Shown here: positions 18,692 through 27,048 of the stretch, in pieces
Layout of the letters: every line of letters starts with the position of its first letter
Position numbering within the stretch: the first letter of the stretch is position 1
Source of the DNA: Thermoleophilia bacterium
GTDB taxonomy: Bacteria > Actinomycetota > Thermoleophilia > BMS3ABIN01
Direction: 5' to 3'
Length of the DNA: 34,447 nt
Assembly (NCBI GenBank): GCA_014874175.1
Contig: JACWAD010000007.1
Location: forward strand, 1 to 34,447
Position numbers and translations under genes: made by a program
The notes under the pieces: generated by a model
The model's database searches: none
What the model saw: the letters and a program-made list of their open reading frames with translations, nothing else
What the model was told of the DNA's origin: nothing

Positions 18692-20269
18692 ATGAACGAA
18701 ACGCACTCCGCAGGCAAGGTGTTTTTAATCGGCGCCGGTCCGGGTGATCCGGGGCTGTTTACGCTCCGTGGAGTTCAGTGCCTGAAGGCGGCCGGCGTGG
18801 TGGTCTACGATTACCTCGCCAGCCAGGACCTGCTTGCCTATGCGGCTGAGGGCGCCGAACTGATCTATGTGGGAAAGAAGGGCGGCGACCATACGATGCA
18901 GCAGGAAGATATCAACCGGCTGCTGGTGGAGAAAGGGCTGGCGGGCAGGGTGGTGGCGCGGCTGAAAGGCGGCGATTCGTTCATCTTTGGCCGTGGCGGC
19001 GAGGAGGCGCTCGCGCTGCACCAGGCCGGGGTTCCCTTCGAGGTTGTCCCGGGCATTTCCTCGGCTTATGCGGTTCCCGCTTACGCCGGCATTCCTGTCA
19101 CCCACCGCGGCCTGACAACCGATGTCACTTTCATTACCGGCCATGAAGATCCCACCAAGGCCGAATCCAATATCAAATGGGATAAAATATCAACGGGAGT
19201 CGGCACGCTGGTTTTCCTGATGGGAGTCAGGAATCTGCCATACATTGTTGAGAACCTGCTGGAAAACGGGCGGCCCGCCGCCACGCCGGTGGCGCTTGTG
19301 CGCTGGGGCACGACCCCGCGGCAGGAAACGCTGACCGGCACCCTGTCCAGCATTGTTGAGTTGGTCAGGGAACGGGGCTTCAAGGCGCCGGCGATCACAA
19401 TTGTTGGCGAAGTCGTGTCGCTGCGTGAGCAGCTGCGCTGGTTTGAAAACCGGCCCCTGTTCGGCAGGCGCATTGTGGTCACCCGCTCCAGGGACCAGGC
19501 CAGTGACCTGGTGCGGGCGCTCAAGGAAGCAGGGGCGCTGCCAGTGGAGTTTCCCACCATCAGGGTGGCGCCGCCTGAGTGCGGCTACACCGGGCTTGAC
19601 GGCGCCATCGGCAGGATCGTATCCAGGGGCGGCCCGGCCTTTGACTGGATCTTGTTTACGAGCGTCAATGGCGTGAAGAGTTTTTTCCAGCGCCTGGAGC
19701 ATCAGGGTGATATCCGCGACCTGAAGGGGATCAGCCTGGGAGCCATTGGTCCGGCGACGGCGGCTGAGCTTGAGCGCCGGGGGCTTAGGCTTGACTTTGT
19801 TCCTTCCGAATACCGCGCCGAGGCTGTTGTCGCGGGGCTGCTTGAGCTGGGCGTAAGCAATCGGCGCGTGCTCATTCCCCGGGCCCGCGAGGCGCGTGAA
19901 GTGCTGCCACAGGAATTGAGCGCCGCCGGCGCCGAGGTTGAGGTTGTCACAGCCTACGAGACGGTTCTGGAGCAAGCGGGCGTCCCAGAGATGAAGCGTA
20001 TGCTCAAGGACGGAGAAATTGATATCATTACTTTTACAAGCTCATCCACGGTTAAAAACTTCGTAGCGCTCCTCGATGGACTTGATTTTGCCGGCCTGCC
20101 GGCAGTGACCGTTGCCTGCATCGGGCCGGTGACGGCGAAAACTGCTAATGGGCTCGGCCTGCGCGTCGATATCGTGGCTCAGAAGTTTACGATTCCAGGC
20201 CTGGTGCAGGCGCTTGCTGCCTGGGCCGCCGCCGGCGGCAGGCGCCGGGGAAAGAAAGATAAGGCATGA
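18692..20269 (+). CDS. cobA-hemD: fused uroporphyrinogen-III C-methyltransferase / uroporphyrinogen-III synthase
   Basis: N-terminal GKVFLIGAGPGDPGLFTLRG, VARLKGGDSFIFGRGGEEA, VPGISSAYAVPAYAGIPVTHRG (SUMT); C-terminal RRIVVTRSRDQASDLVRALKEAGA, AIGPATAAELERRGL, ITFTSSSTVKNFVALL (HemD). Confidence 0.95.
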   Translation: MNETHSAGKVFLIGAGPGDPGLFTLRGVQCLKAAGVVVYDYLASQDLLAYAAEGAELIYVGKKGGDHTMQQEDINRLLVEKGLAGRVVARLKGGDSFIFGRGGEEALALHQAGVPFEVVPGISSAYAVPAYAGIPVTHRGLTTDVTFITGHEDPTKAESNIKWDKISTGVGTLVFLMGVRNLPYIVENLLENGRPAATPVALVRWGTTPRQETLTGTLSSIVELVRERGFKAPAITIVGEVVSLREQLRWFENRPLFGRRIVVTRSRDQASDLVRALKEAGALPVEFPTIRVAPPECGYTGLDGAIGRIVSRGGPAFDWILFTSVNGVKSFFQRLEHQGDIRDLKGISLGAIGPATAAELERRGLRLDFVPSEYRAEAVVAGLLELGVSNRRVLIPRAREAREVLPQELSAAGAEVEVVTAYETVLEQAGVPEMKRMLKDGEIDIITFTSSSTVKNFVALLDGLDFAGLPAVTVACIGPVTAKTANGLGLRVDIVAQKFTIPGLVQALAAWAAAGGRRRGKKDKA

Positions 20270-21468
20270 TTGATATTACCCGTCTTTATTGCGACCGGGA
20301 TACCCCTGCGGACTCCCTCCGTTACGGCCACGGCCACAAAGGCAAGGAAATGCCGGGAACGCCATACATTCCCCGCTGGACCAAGTCCGCGGCCGAGCGC
20401 CGGCCCGTAGTTGCCTGGAACACCAGCCGCACCTGCAACCTCAAGTGCGTTCACTGCTATACGGATTCGGAAGCCAGGAAGTACGAAGGCGAGCTCAGCA
20501 CGGAAGAGGGAATGGCGCTGATTGAAGACCTGGCCCGCTTCCAGATTCCGGCGCTGCTCTTCTCCGGTGGCGAGCCCCTGATGCGCAAGGACCTCTTCGA
20601 GCTGGCTTCCCACGCGGTATCCCTCGGCATCAGGCCGACGCTCTCCACCAACGGCACCCTCATTTCTCCGGAAGTGGCACGGCGGATCAAGGACCTCGGT
20701 TTTACCTATGTCGGCATCAGCCTGGACGGCATTGGCGACATCAATGACGCCTTCCGGGGCCAAAAAGGCGCCTTTTCCAGGGCGATGAGCGGTTTCCGCA
20801 ACTGCAAGGAAGTGGGGCAGCGGGTGGGCCTGCGCCTGACGCTGACGCGCCACAATTACACCGATCTGAGCCGGATCTTCGATTTCATCGAGGCGGAAGG
20901 GATTGACCGGGCATGTTTCTACCATCTTGTCTACTCGGGCCGGGGCAAGGAAAGCGACGATCTGACCCACGAGGAGACCCGCGACGCCCTGGACATCATT
21001 CTGGCGCGCACCAGGGACATGCACGACCGCGGCCTGGAGAAGGACATCCTTACCGTTGACAATCATGTCGACGGCATTTACCTGTACATGAAGCTGCTGG
21101 GCGAGGCGCCCGAGCGCGCAGAGGCGGTGATGCGGCTGCTTGAGTGGAACGGCGGCGGCATGTACAGCTCCGGCGTCGGCTTTGGCGATATTGACTTTTT
21201 GGGCAATGTGCACCCGGACCAGTTCTGGATGCATCACAGCTTTGGCAATGTGCGCGAGCGCCCCTTCAGCGAGATATGGATGGACACCTCCGACCCGCTG
21301 ATGGCGGGGCTGAAAGACAGGGCCGGCCACATCCACGGCCGCTGCCGCCGGTGCAGGTGGTTTGGCGCCTGCGGCGGCGCCCTGCGCGTGCGCGCCGACC
21401 TGGTCTACAACGATCCCTGGGCGCCCGACCCCGCCTGCTATCTGATGGATGATGAAATTAACGTTTAA
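20266..21468 (+). CDS. ahbC: radical SAM protein AhbC/NirJ1-like (12,18-didecarboxysiroheme deacetylase)
   Basis: MIDITRLYCDRDTPADSLRYGH N-terminus, VAWNTSRTCNLKCVHCYTDS (CX3CX2C), LFSGGEPLMRKDLF, C-terminal CRRCRWFGACGG cluster; next to ahbD/A/B and cobA-hemD. Confidence 0.9.
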   Translation: MIDITRLYCDRDTPADSLRYGHGHKGKEMPGTPYIPRWTKSAAERRPVVAWNTSRTCNLKCVHCYTDSEARKYEGELSTEEGMALIEDLARFQIPALLFSGGEPLMRKDLFELASHAVSLGIRPTLSTNGTLISPEVARRIKDLGFTYVGISLDGIGDINDAFRGQKGAFSRAMSGFRNCKEVGQRVGLRLTLTRHNYTDLSRIFDFIEAEGIDRACFYHLVYSGRGKESDDLTHEETRDALDIILARTRDMHDRGLEKDILTVDNHVDGIYLYMKLLGEAPERAEAVMRLLEWNGGGMYSSGVGFGDIDFLGNVHPDQFWMHHSFGNVRERPFSEIWMDTSDPLMAGLKDRAGHIHGRCRRCRWFGACGGALRVRADLVYNDPWAPDPACYLMDDEINV

Positions 21469-21545
21469 CGTTTCATGTTTAACTTTTCACGCCAAAACCG
21501 TTCCCGCCACGATAAGCATGGAGCGTTAAACGTGAAACGTTCACC
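21461..21545. repeat. ACGTTTMAYG-type heptad repeats in inverted orientation (17-bp stem) at the ahbC/ahbD junction
   Basis: AACGTTTCATGTTTAAC (21467-21483) and GTTAAACGTGAAACGTT (21525-21541) pair over 17 positions with one G.U. Confidence 0.8.
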
Positions 21546-22668
21546 GGAGAATTTGCATACTCACGCCGGTCATGCTCGCCATCCCGGCGGCAAGCCGGGG
21601 GAGGCGCCCGCGCTCCGCCTGGTCGCGTGGGAGGTCACCCGCCGGTGCAACCTCTCCTGCCGCCACTGCCGCGCCGCCGCCAACAAAGGGCCATATCCCG
21701 GCGAGCTGTCAACGGAAAAATGCCTCAGCGTTATTGATGAAATTGCAGAAACGGGCAGCCCGATTGTAATCCTCACCGGAGGCGATCCGATGATGCGGGA
21801 AAACGTCTGCGAGATAGCCCGCTATGGCACGGAAAAGGGCTTGAAAATGGTGATGTCGCCCTGCGGCACGCTGCTTGACGCAGGGAGCGCCAGGCGGCTG
21901 AAGGAAGCCGGGATCGACCGCATCTCGCTAAGCATCGACGGCGCCACCGCCGGGACCCATGACGATTTCCGCCGGGTGGAGGGCGCCTTCGATGAAGTCA
22001 TGAAGGGAATCGCCGCGGCCAAAAATGCCGGCATCGAGTTCCAGGTTAACACAACTGTGACCAAAGTTAACTTGGCCGAGTTGCCGGACATCCTAAAGCT
22101 TGCCATCGACCTGGGGGCGGCGGCCTTCCACCCCTTCCTGCTTGTGCCCACCGGCCGCGGCAAAGAGCTGGCCGACCAGGAGCTTTCGCCGGCGCAGTAT
22201 GAAGAGACGCTTAATTGGGTCTACGACCAGCGGGGCAAGCTGCCGCTTAATTTCAAGCCTACCTGCGCCCCCCATTATTACCGCATCCTCCGGCAGCGCG
22301 CCCATGCCGACGGCGAGCGCGTCACCGTAAAGACGCACGGCATGGACGCCGTCAGCAAGGGCTGCCTCGGCGGCCAGGGGTTTTGCTTTATCTCTTACCG
22401 GGGCGAGGTAAGGATTTGTGGTTTTCTCGATGTCAGTTGTGGCGACTTAAAAGAGCAGAGTTTTGGCGATGTCTGGCAGAGCTCGCCGGTTTTCCGGCAG
22501 ATGCGGGACCTGGACTCCTATCACGGCCGCTGCGGTTACTGCGAGTACCGCCGTTTTTGCGGCGGCTGCCGAGCCCGCGCCTACGAGGTCACGGGAGACT
22601 ACCTCGCGGAAGAGCCTTTCTGCGTCTATCAGCCGAAGGCTAAGAAACGGATGGTGGATGGTGGATAG
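21475..22668 (+). CDS. ahbD: radical SAM protein AhbD/NirJ2-like (heme synthase of the alternative pathway); start uncertain
   Basis: LVAWEVTRRCNLSCRHCRAAA, ILTGGDPMMRENV, SLSIDGATAGTHDDFRRVEGAF, C-terminal SPASM-like CGYCEYRRFCGGCRARAY. The first ~20 codons of the ORF lie in repeat sequence. Confidence 0.88.
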   Translation: MFNFSRQNRSRHDKHGALNVKRSPENLHTHAGHARHPGGKPGEAPALRLVAWEVTRRCNLSCRHCRAAANKGPYPGELSTEKCLSVIDEIAETGSPIVILTGGDPMMRENVCEIARYGTEKGLKMVMSPCGTLLDAGSARRLKEAGIDRISLSIDGATAGTHDDFRRVEGAFDEVMKGIAAAKNAGIEFQVNTTVTKVNLAELPDILKLAIDLGAAAFHPFLLVPTGRGKELADQELSPAQYEETLNWVYDQRGKLPLNFKPTCAPHYYRILRQRAHADGERVTVKTHGMDAVSKGCLGGQGFCFISYRGEVRICGFLDVSCGDLKEQSFGDVWQSSPVFRQMRDLDSYHGRCGYCEYRRFCGGCRARAYEVTGDYLAEEPFCVYQPKAKKRMVDGG

Positions 22669-22669
22669 A
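22649..22669. repeat. heptad repeat GGATGGT GGATGGT GGATAGA containing the ahbD stop codon
   Basis: Three in-phase heptads; TAG at 22666-22668. Confidence 0.6.
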
Positions 22670-22725
22670 ATCAAAACCACCAAATAGCTTTACAGGCAGA
22701 AAATCAGCCAACGGTTTTTTAGAAC

Positions 22726-23208
22726 TTGAAACTTGAAACTGTCTTTTTGGACGCCACCGACAAAAAACTGATAACTTTGATCCAGGCCGACTTCCCGATA
22801 ACGGACCGCCCCTACGCCGCCATCGGCGAGAAGCTGGGCGTCTTGGAGGAGGAAGTTATCAGGAGGATCAGAGCCATCATGGAGTCGGGGGAGATCCGCC
22901 GCCTGGGAGCCTCCTTTGACTCGCGACAGCTTGGTTACACCAGCACACTCTGCGCCGCGCACGTGCCGCCGGAAAAACTTGAGACGGCGGTGGCGGCGAT
23001 CAACTCCTATCATAATGTCACACATAATTACGAGCGCAACCATTACTACAATGTCTGGTTTACGGTAATCGCGCCCAGCCGCCTCCGCATCGGCGAGATT
23101 CTAGGCGAGATCGAGGAGCGCGCCGGCATCGGGCCCATCCTGGACCTGCCGGCAACGCGACTGTTCAAGATCCAGGTTGACCTGCCGGTATTAGAAAATG
23201 ACGAATGA
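22726..23208 (+). CDS. ahbA: siroheme decarboxylase subunit, Lrp/AsnC-like (AhbA type)
   Basis: DKKLITLIQADFPITDRPYAAIGEKLG, IRRLGASFDSRQLGYTSTLCAAHV, VTHNYERNHYYNVWFTVIA. Confidence 0.87.
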   Translation: MKLETVFLDATDKKLITLIQADFPITDRPYAAIGEKLGVLEEEVIRRIRAIMESGEIRRLGASFDSRQLGYTSTLCAAHVPPEKLETAVAAINSYHNVTHNYERNHYYNVWFTVIAPSRLRIGEILGEIEERAGIGPILDLPATRLFKIQVDLPVLENDE

Positions 23209-23210
23209 TC

Positions 23211-23279
23211 AAGACGTTTCACGTTTAACGTAATGGAAGGGGTTTACATGAAACGTGAGACGTTAAACGTTAAACGGTC
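23211..23279. repeat. inverted ACGTTT-type heptad repeats at the ahbA/ahbB junction
   Basis: CGTTTCACGTTTAACGT (23215-23231) versus ACGTTAAACGTTAAACG (23260-23276): 16/17 complementary. Confidence 0.75.
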
Positions 23280-23300
23280 CTGTTGGGGGTCGAGACCCGC

Positions 23301-23798
23301 ATGATGCAATCGCGTATGGTTGATAAAGAATTTAACAAGCGGGAGCGGCAGCTGGTGCGGCTGCTCCAGGAAAGCATTCCCTTGACTCCGCGGCCGTTTG
23401 CCGATCTTGCCGCTCAGGCCGGCATGGAGCCGGAAGAAGTGCTGGCCAGGGTGGCGGAGTGGAAAAAGGACGGCACGATCCGCCGATTCGGGGCGATGGT
23501 GCGGCACCAGCGCCTGGGATACACCGCCAATGCCATGAGCGCCTGGGACGTTCCCGATGAGCGGGCGGATGAGGTCGGACGGATCCTGGCGGCGGCTGAC
23601 GAGGTGAGTCACTGTTATCAGCGCCCGCGGGCGGAAAAATGGAATGTCAACCTCTTTGCCATGATTCACGGCGCCAGCCCCGGGGAATGCGAGCAGGTCG
23701 CGGCTAGGCTGTCAGCGCAGATCGGAATAGAAAAATATGGTCTTCTTTTCAGCAGCCGCGAGTTTAAGAAAATCAGCATGAAGTATTTCATTGAATAA
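23301..23798 (+). CDS. ahbB: siroheme decarboxylase subunit, Lrp/AsnC-like (AhbB type)
   Basis: RQLVRLLQESIPLTPRPFADLAAQAGM, IRRFGAMVRHQRLGYTANAMSAWDV, VSHCYQRPRAEKWNVNLFAMIHG. Confidence 0.88.
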   Translation: MMQSRMVDKEFNKRERQLVRLLQESIPLTPRPFADLAAQAGMEPEEVLARVAEWKKDGTIRRFGAMVRHQRLGYTANAMSAWDVPDERADEVGRILAAADEVSHCYQRPRAEKWNVNLFAMIHGASPGECEQVAARLSAQIGIEKYGLLFSSREFKKISMKYFIE

Positions 23799-24152
23799 TT
23801 ACCGGGGCGGGTATTGGCTGTCGCCTGTCCAAGCGAAAAACTGCATTTGAATTTCTAAAAGATGAGGCGCATAATGATCAAGGTTCTTTTATTCCTCAAG
23901 TTGAGAAAAAGAACTACCGAACAAGGGTTCGCAGCCGCAGCAGCGGAACAAATCAGCGGTCGGGTGGGGAACATTGTTCATCAGCGTCACGGGTTAAGAA
24001 TATGACAGCACGTTTTTGTGTTTCCTGGGAGATGCGGCAGCGTTTGCTGCCTGCAGGTCCCTCGTTGCAATCGGCGTTTGCGCATGCTCTATCCTGTACC
24101 GCCCGCAGGCGCCGCGCCGCATTCCTGCGGGCGCCCATTTCCGGTTAGCTCC

Positions 24153-25355
24153 TTGCAAGAAGCAAATTCTGAAAATATCGCCGCGCTGCCCAAAGAGGTC
24201 TCCAAGCCCCAGGTCTCGGTGGGGAAAAGGATATTCCATTTTCTCATCTCCATGAAGCTGGCGCTGACGCTGCTGTTTGTCATCGCCATCCTCTCGGTGA
24301 TCGGCACCATCCTGCCGCAGGGGCAGGATGTCTGGCAATCGGACTGGCCCAAAAGCCCCTTATTTGATTTCTATAACACACTCGGCCTTTTCAGCATGTA
24401 CTATTCGTGGTGGTTCCTGTCGGTGCTGGGACTGCTTGTCCTCAGCCTCTTCGCCTGCATCTTTAACCGCCTGCCCACCACCGTCAAGCACGTCTTCAAG
24501 CCCAGGATTGACGTCAAGGACGCTTTTGTCGCCAACCAGCCGATGGCCGGGTCTTTTGCCGGCGGCAGCGGCAGCGTCGAGGCCGCCACCGAGGTCTTGC
24601 GCCGCCATCATTACCGCGTCAAGACGGGCAAGAAGGGGTCGATGCTGGCTCAGAAAGGCCGCTACTCCAGCCTGGCTTCAGTTACCTTCCATCTCAGTTT
24701 CCTGTTTATTGCCGCCGGCGCCGTTCTGGGCGGCCTGCTTGGCTTTGATTACCAGCTCTCCCTTCCAAACGGGCAGCTTGTCAACGTTCCTCAGTCAAAC
24801 ATGCAGGTTGAGAGCCATCGTTTCGACATGCAGTTTGTCGGCAAGGCCCTGCTTGATGACGGCCGCACGGTGCAGGTGAGGCAGCTGATGGACGGAACTG
24901 TAGTCAGGGACATCAATGACGGCGGCAATATCGTCGGCGCGCCCTTTGACCTGCGTCCTTCCCTGTACTCCACCGACCTGGAGGTTTTTCAGAACGGGAA
25001 ATCGATCCAGAGAAAGACAATCCAGGTGAACGACCCGCTCGAGCTAAATGGCATTAATTTTTACCAGGCAAGTTTCAACCAGAGCAGCGACGGCAACGTG
25101 GTGTCGGTCCTGGAAGTGAATCACTATCCGGGCAAGACACTGGTTTATATTGGCGCTTTCCTGATGATGGGGTCGATCACGCTGGCGCTTTATTTCCCGC
25201 ACCGGCGAATCTGGCTGAAAACAGGCAATTCCGGCCAGCTGCTGGTCGGGGGCCGGACAAACCGGTCCAAGTTTGGATTCAAGCGCGATTTTGAACGCAT
25301 AGCAACTGACATTAAACTTAGAATTGGGCAGGAGGCCGGGGCTGATGGTAGTTAA
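24153..25355 (+). CDS. resB: cytochrome c biogenesis protein ResB/Ccs1 family (start uncertain)
   Basis: FLISMKLALTLLFVIAILSVIGTILPQ, YYSWWFLSVLGLLVLSLFACIFNRLP, LNGINFYQASF. The listed extension back to 24018 lacks family similarity. Confidence 0.87.
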   Translation: MQEANSENIAALPKEVSKPQVSVGKRIFHFLISMKLALTLLFVIAILSVIGTILPQGQDVWQSDWPKSPLFDFYNTLGLFSMYYSWWFLSVLGLLVLSLFACIFNRLPTTVKHVFKPRIDVKDAFVANQPMAGSFAGGSGSVEAATEVLRRHHYRVKTGKKGSMLAQKGRYSSLASVTFHLSFLFIAAGAVLGGLLGFDYQLSLPNGQLVNVPQSNMQVESHRFDMQFVGKALLDDGRTVQVRQLMDGTVVRDINDGGNIVGAPFDLRPSLYSTDLEVFQNGKSIQRKTIQVNDPLELNGINFYQASFNQSSDGNVVSVLEVNHYPGKTLVYIGAFLMMGSITLALYFPHRRIWLKTGNSGQLLVGGRTNRSKFGFKRDFERIATDIKLRIGQEAGADGS

Positions 25356-26406
25356 GCTCGAGGAAATTTTATTCATAGTTACCGTACTCACGTACCTGGC
25401 GGCCAGCGGCGTCTACATCTGGCATCTGATCTCGAACAGCAGGAGGGCCGGCCAGTTGGGGACAATGCTGCTGGTGCTGGGCCTGTTTGCCCACACAATG
25501 GCGCTGATATTCCGCTGGGTCGATTCCGGCCATGCTCCCATGTCCGACTCGTACGAGTCACTGGCCGTGTTCAGCTGGGGCATAGTTCTCTTTTACCTGA
25601 TCATGGAGAGGGTCTATGCGATCCGGGCCGCCGGCGCCGTCGTGGTTCCCACAGCCTTTATCATTGCCAGCATCGCCCTGGTGCTGAACAAGGGGCCAAA
25701 TCCGCTGGTGCCGGCGCTGCAGAGTTACTGGCTCTGGATCCACGTTTCCATTGCCATGCTTTCCTACGGTTTCTTTGCGCTGGCCTTTGGGGCCGGGTTC
25801 TTTTACATCGTCCAGGAGCACCTGCTTAAAAAGCATTACCAGAACGTGGTAATCGCCTTTATGATCATGCTCGCCGTGATTGGCCTGGGAGTCGGCCTCT
25901 GGCTGGGCTTCGGGGTCTGGGCTCACCCGCTCGACATCGTTGACCCGGTCACAAAGGAGCATTCGAACCAGTATTCCAATGCCGACATCCTCAAGATAAT
26001 CGGTGGCGGCGTCATCGGCCTGGTGGTCGGCATCGTGCTCGGTTTTCTGGCCGGCAAAGGCGCCTCGCGGCCGGGATTTGCCAGGCGCCTGCCTTCTCTT
26101 GACGTCCTGGATGAAGTCAGCTACAGGGCGATTGCTTTTGGCTTTCCGATGGTCACAATAGGCATCATCACCGGCGCCATCTGGGCTGACAAGGCCTGGG
26201 GCCGCTACTGGTCCTGGGACCCCAAGGAAACCTGGTCGTTGATAACTTGGCTGTTCTATGGTGCCTACCTGCACACGCGCCTCACCTGGGGATGGCGCGG
26301 ACGCCATTCCGCGGTGATTGCAGTGCTTGGCATCGTTATTGTGCTGTTTACCTACCTTGGGGTTAACTACCTGCTGTCAGGCCTGCATTCGTACGCATCC
26401 GCGTAG
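25345..26406 (+). CDS. ccsB: cytochrome c biogenesis protein CcsB/CcsA (ResC) family
   Basis: Tryptophan-rich heme-handling motif WADKAWGRYWSWDPKETWSLITWLFYGAYLHTRLTWGWRG; polytopic; start after caggagg. Confidence 0.92.
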   Translation: MVVKLEEILFIVTVLTYLAASGVYIWHLISNSRRAGQLGTMLLVLGLFAHTMALIFRWVDSGHAPMSDSYESLAVFSWGIVLFYLIMERVYAIRAAGAVVVPTAFIIASIALVLNKGPNPLVPALQSYWLWIHVSIAMLSYGFFALAFGAGFFYIVQEHLLKKHYQNVVIAFMIMLAVIGLGVGLWLGFGVWAHPLDIVDPVTKEHSNQYSNADILKIIGGGVIGLVVGIVLGFLAGKGASRPGFARRLPSLDVLDEVSYRAIAFGFPMVTIGIITGAIWADKAWGRYWSWDPKETWSLITWLFYGAYLHTRLTWGWRGRHSAVIAVLGIVIVLFTYLGVNYLLSGLHSYASA

Positions 26407-26415
26407 GAAGGACCC

Positions 26416-27048
26416 ATGCCTCTTTATCCCGTCAACCTCAAGGTAGGCGGACGCCTCTGCGTCATCATCGGCGGGGGGCGGGTAGCGCTGCGCAAAACCG
26501 AGGGGCTGCTGGAATGTGAGGCCGAGGTTAAAGTGATTGCACCGGCGCTGGATGACGGATTCAAGGGCCTCCGCGGGCGGTTTGAATACGTGGCCCGGCC
26601 ATACCGCTGGGGGGACCTGGACGGTGCTTTTCTGGCGATAGCGGCAACAGACGACGAGACCACCAATCGCGCCGTTGAGGAAGAGGCGCATGGCAGGCAC
26701 ATGCTCCTTAATGTCGTGGACAGGCCGGAGCAGTGCAATTTTTATGTCCCCTCGGTCGTCCGGCGGGGAGAGTTGATGATTACTGTGTCCACCGGCGGGG
26801 GGCTGCCCGCCCTCTCCCGCAGGCTGCGGCAGCAGCTCGAGGGGCAGTTTCCCGGGGAGTGGGGGCGGGCGCTGGAGCTCTGGGGAAAGGCGCGCCAGCG
26901 GGTGCTGGCCCACGTCCGGGATGAGGAAAAGAAGCAGAAGTGCCTGACCGAGCTGGCGGCGCTGGACCTGGCTGGGGCTCTTAAAGCCGGCGGCGAGTTG
27001 GCCGCCCAGGCGGAGATCGACAAATGCATCTCGCCGTACTTGGCATAA
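26416..27048 (+). CDS. sirC: precorrin-2 dehydrogenase / sirohydrochlorin ferrochelatase-like (CysG N-terminal/Met8 family)
   Basis: LYPVNLKVGGRLCVIIGGGRVALRKTEGLLECEAEVKVIAP, NVVDRPEQCNFYVPSVVRRGELMITVSTGGGLPALSRRLRQQLE. Confidence 0.92.
   Translation: MPLYPVNLKVGGRLCVIIGGGRVALRKTEGLLECEAEVKVIAPALDDGFKGLRGRFEYVARPYRWGDLDGAFLAIAATDDETTNRAVEEEAHGRHMLLNVVDRPEQCNFYVPSVVRRGELMITVSTGGGLPALSRRLRQQLEGQFPGEWGRALELWGKARQRVLAHVRDEEKKQKCLTELAALDLAGALKAGGELAAQAEIDKCISPYLA

Noticed and set aside
20179-21336. 385-aa minus-strand ORF antisense to ahbC
   Set aside because: ahbC has radical SAM motifs and good synteny; the antisense reading has none.
23874-24005. 43-aa ORF as a confident gene
   Set aside because: No recognised family and no clear SD; mentioned only as a possible remnant or leader peptide.
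24018-24152. N-terminal 45-codon extension of ResB in the ORF track
   Set aside because: Cys/Pro/Arg-rich sequence overlapping strong hairpins and unlike ResB N-termini; probably non-coding.
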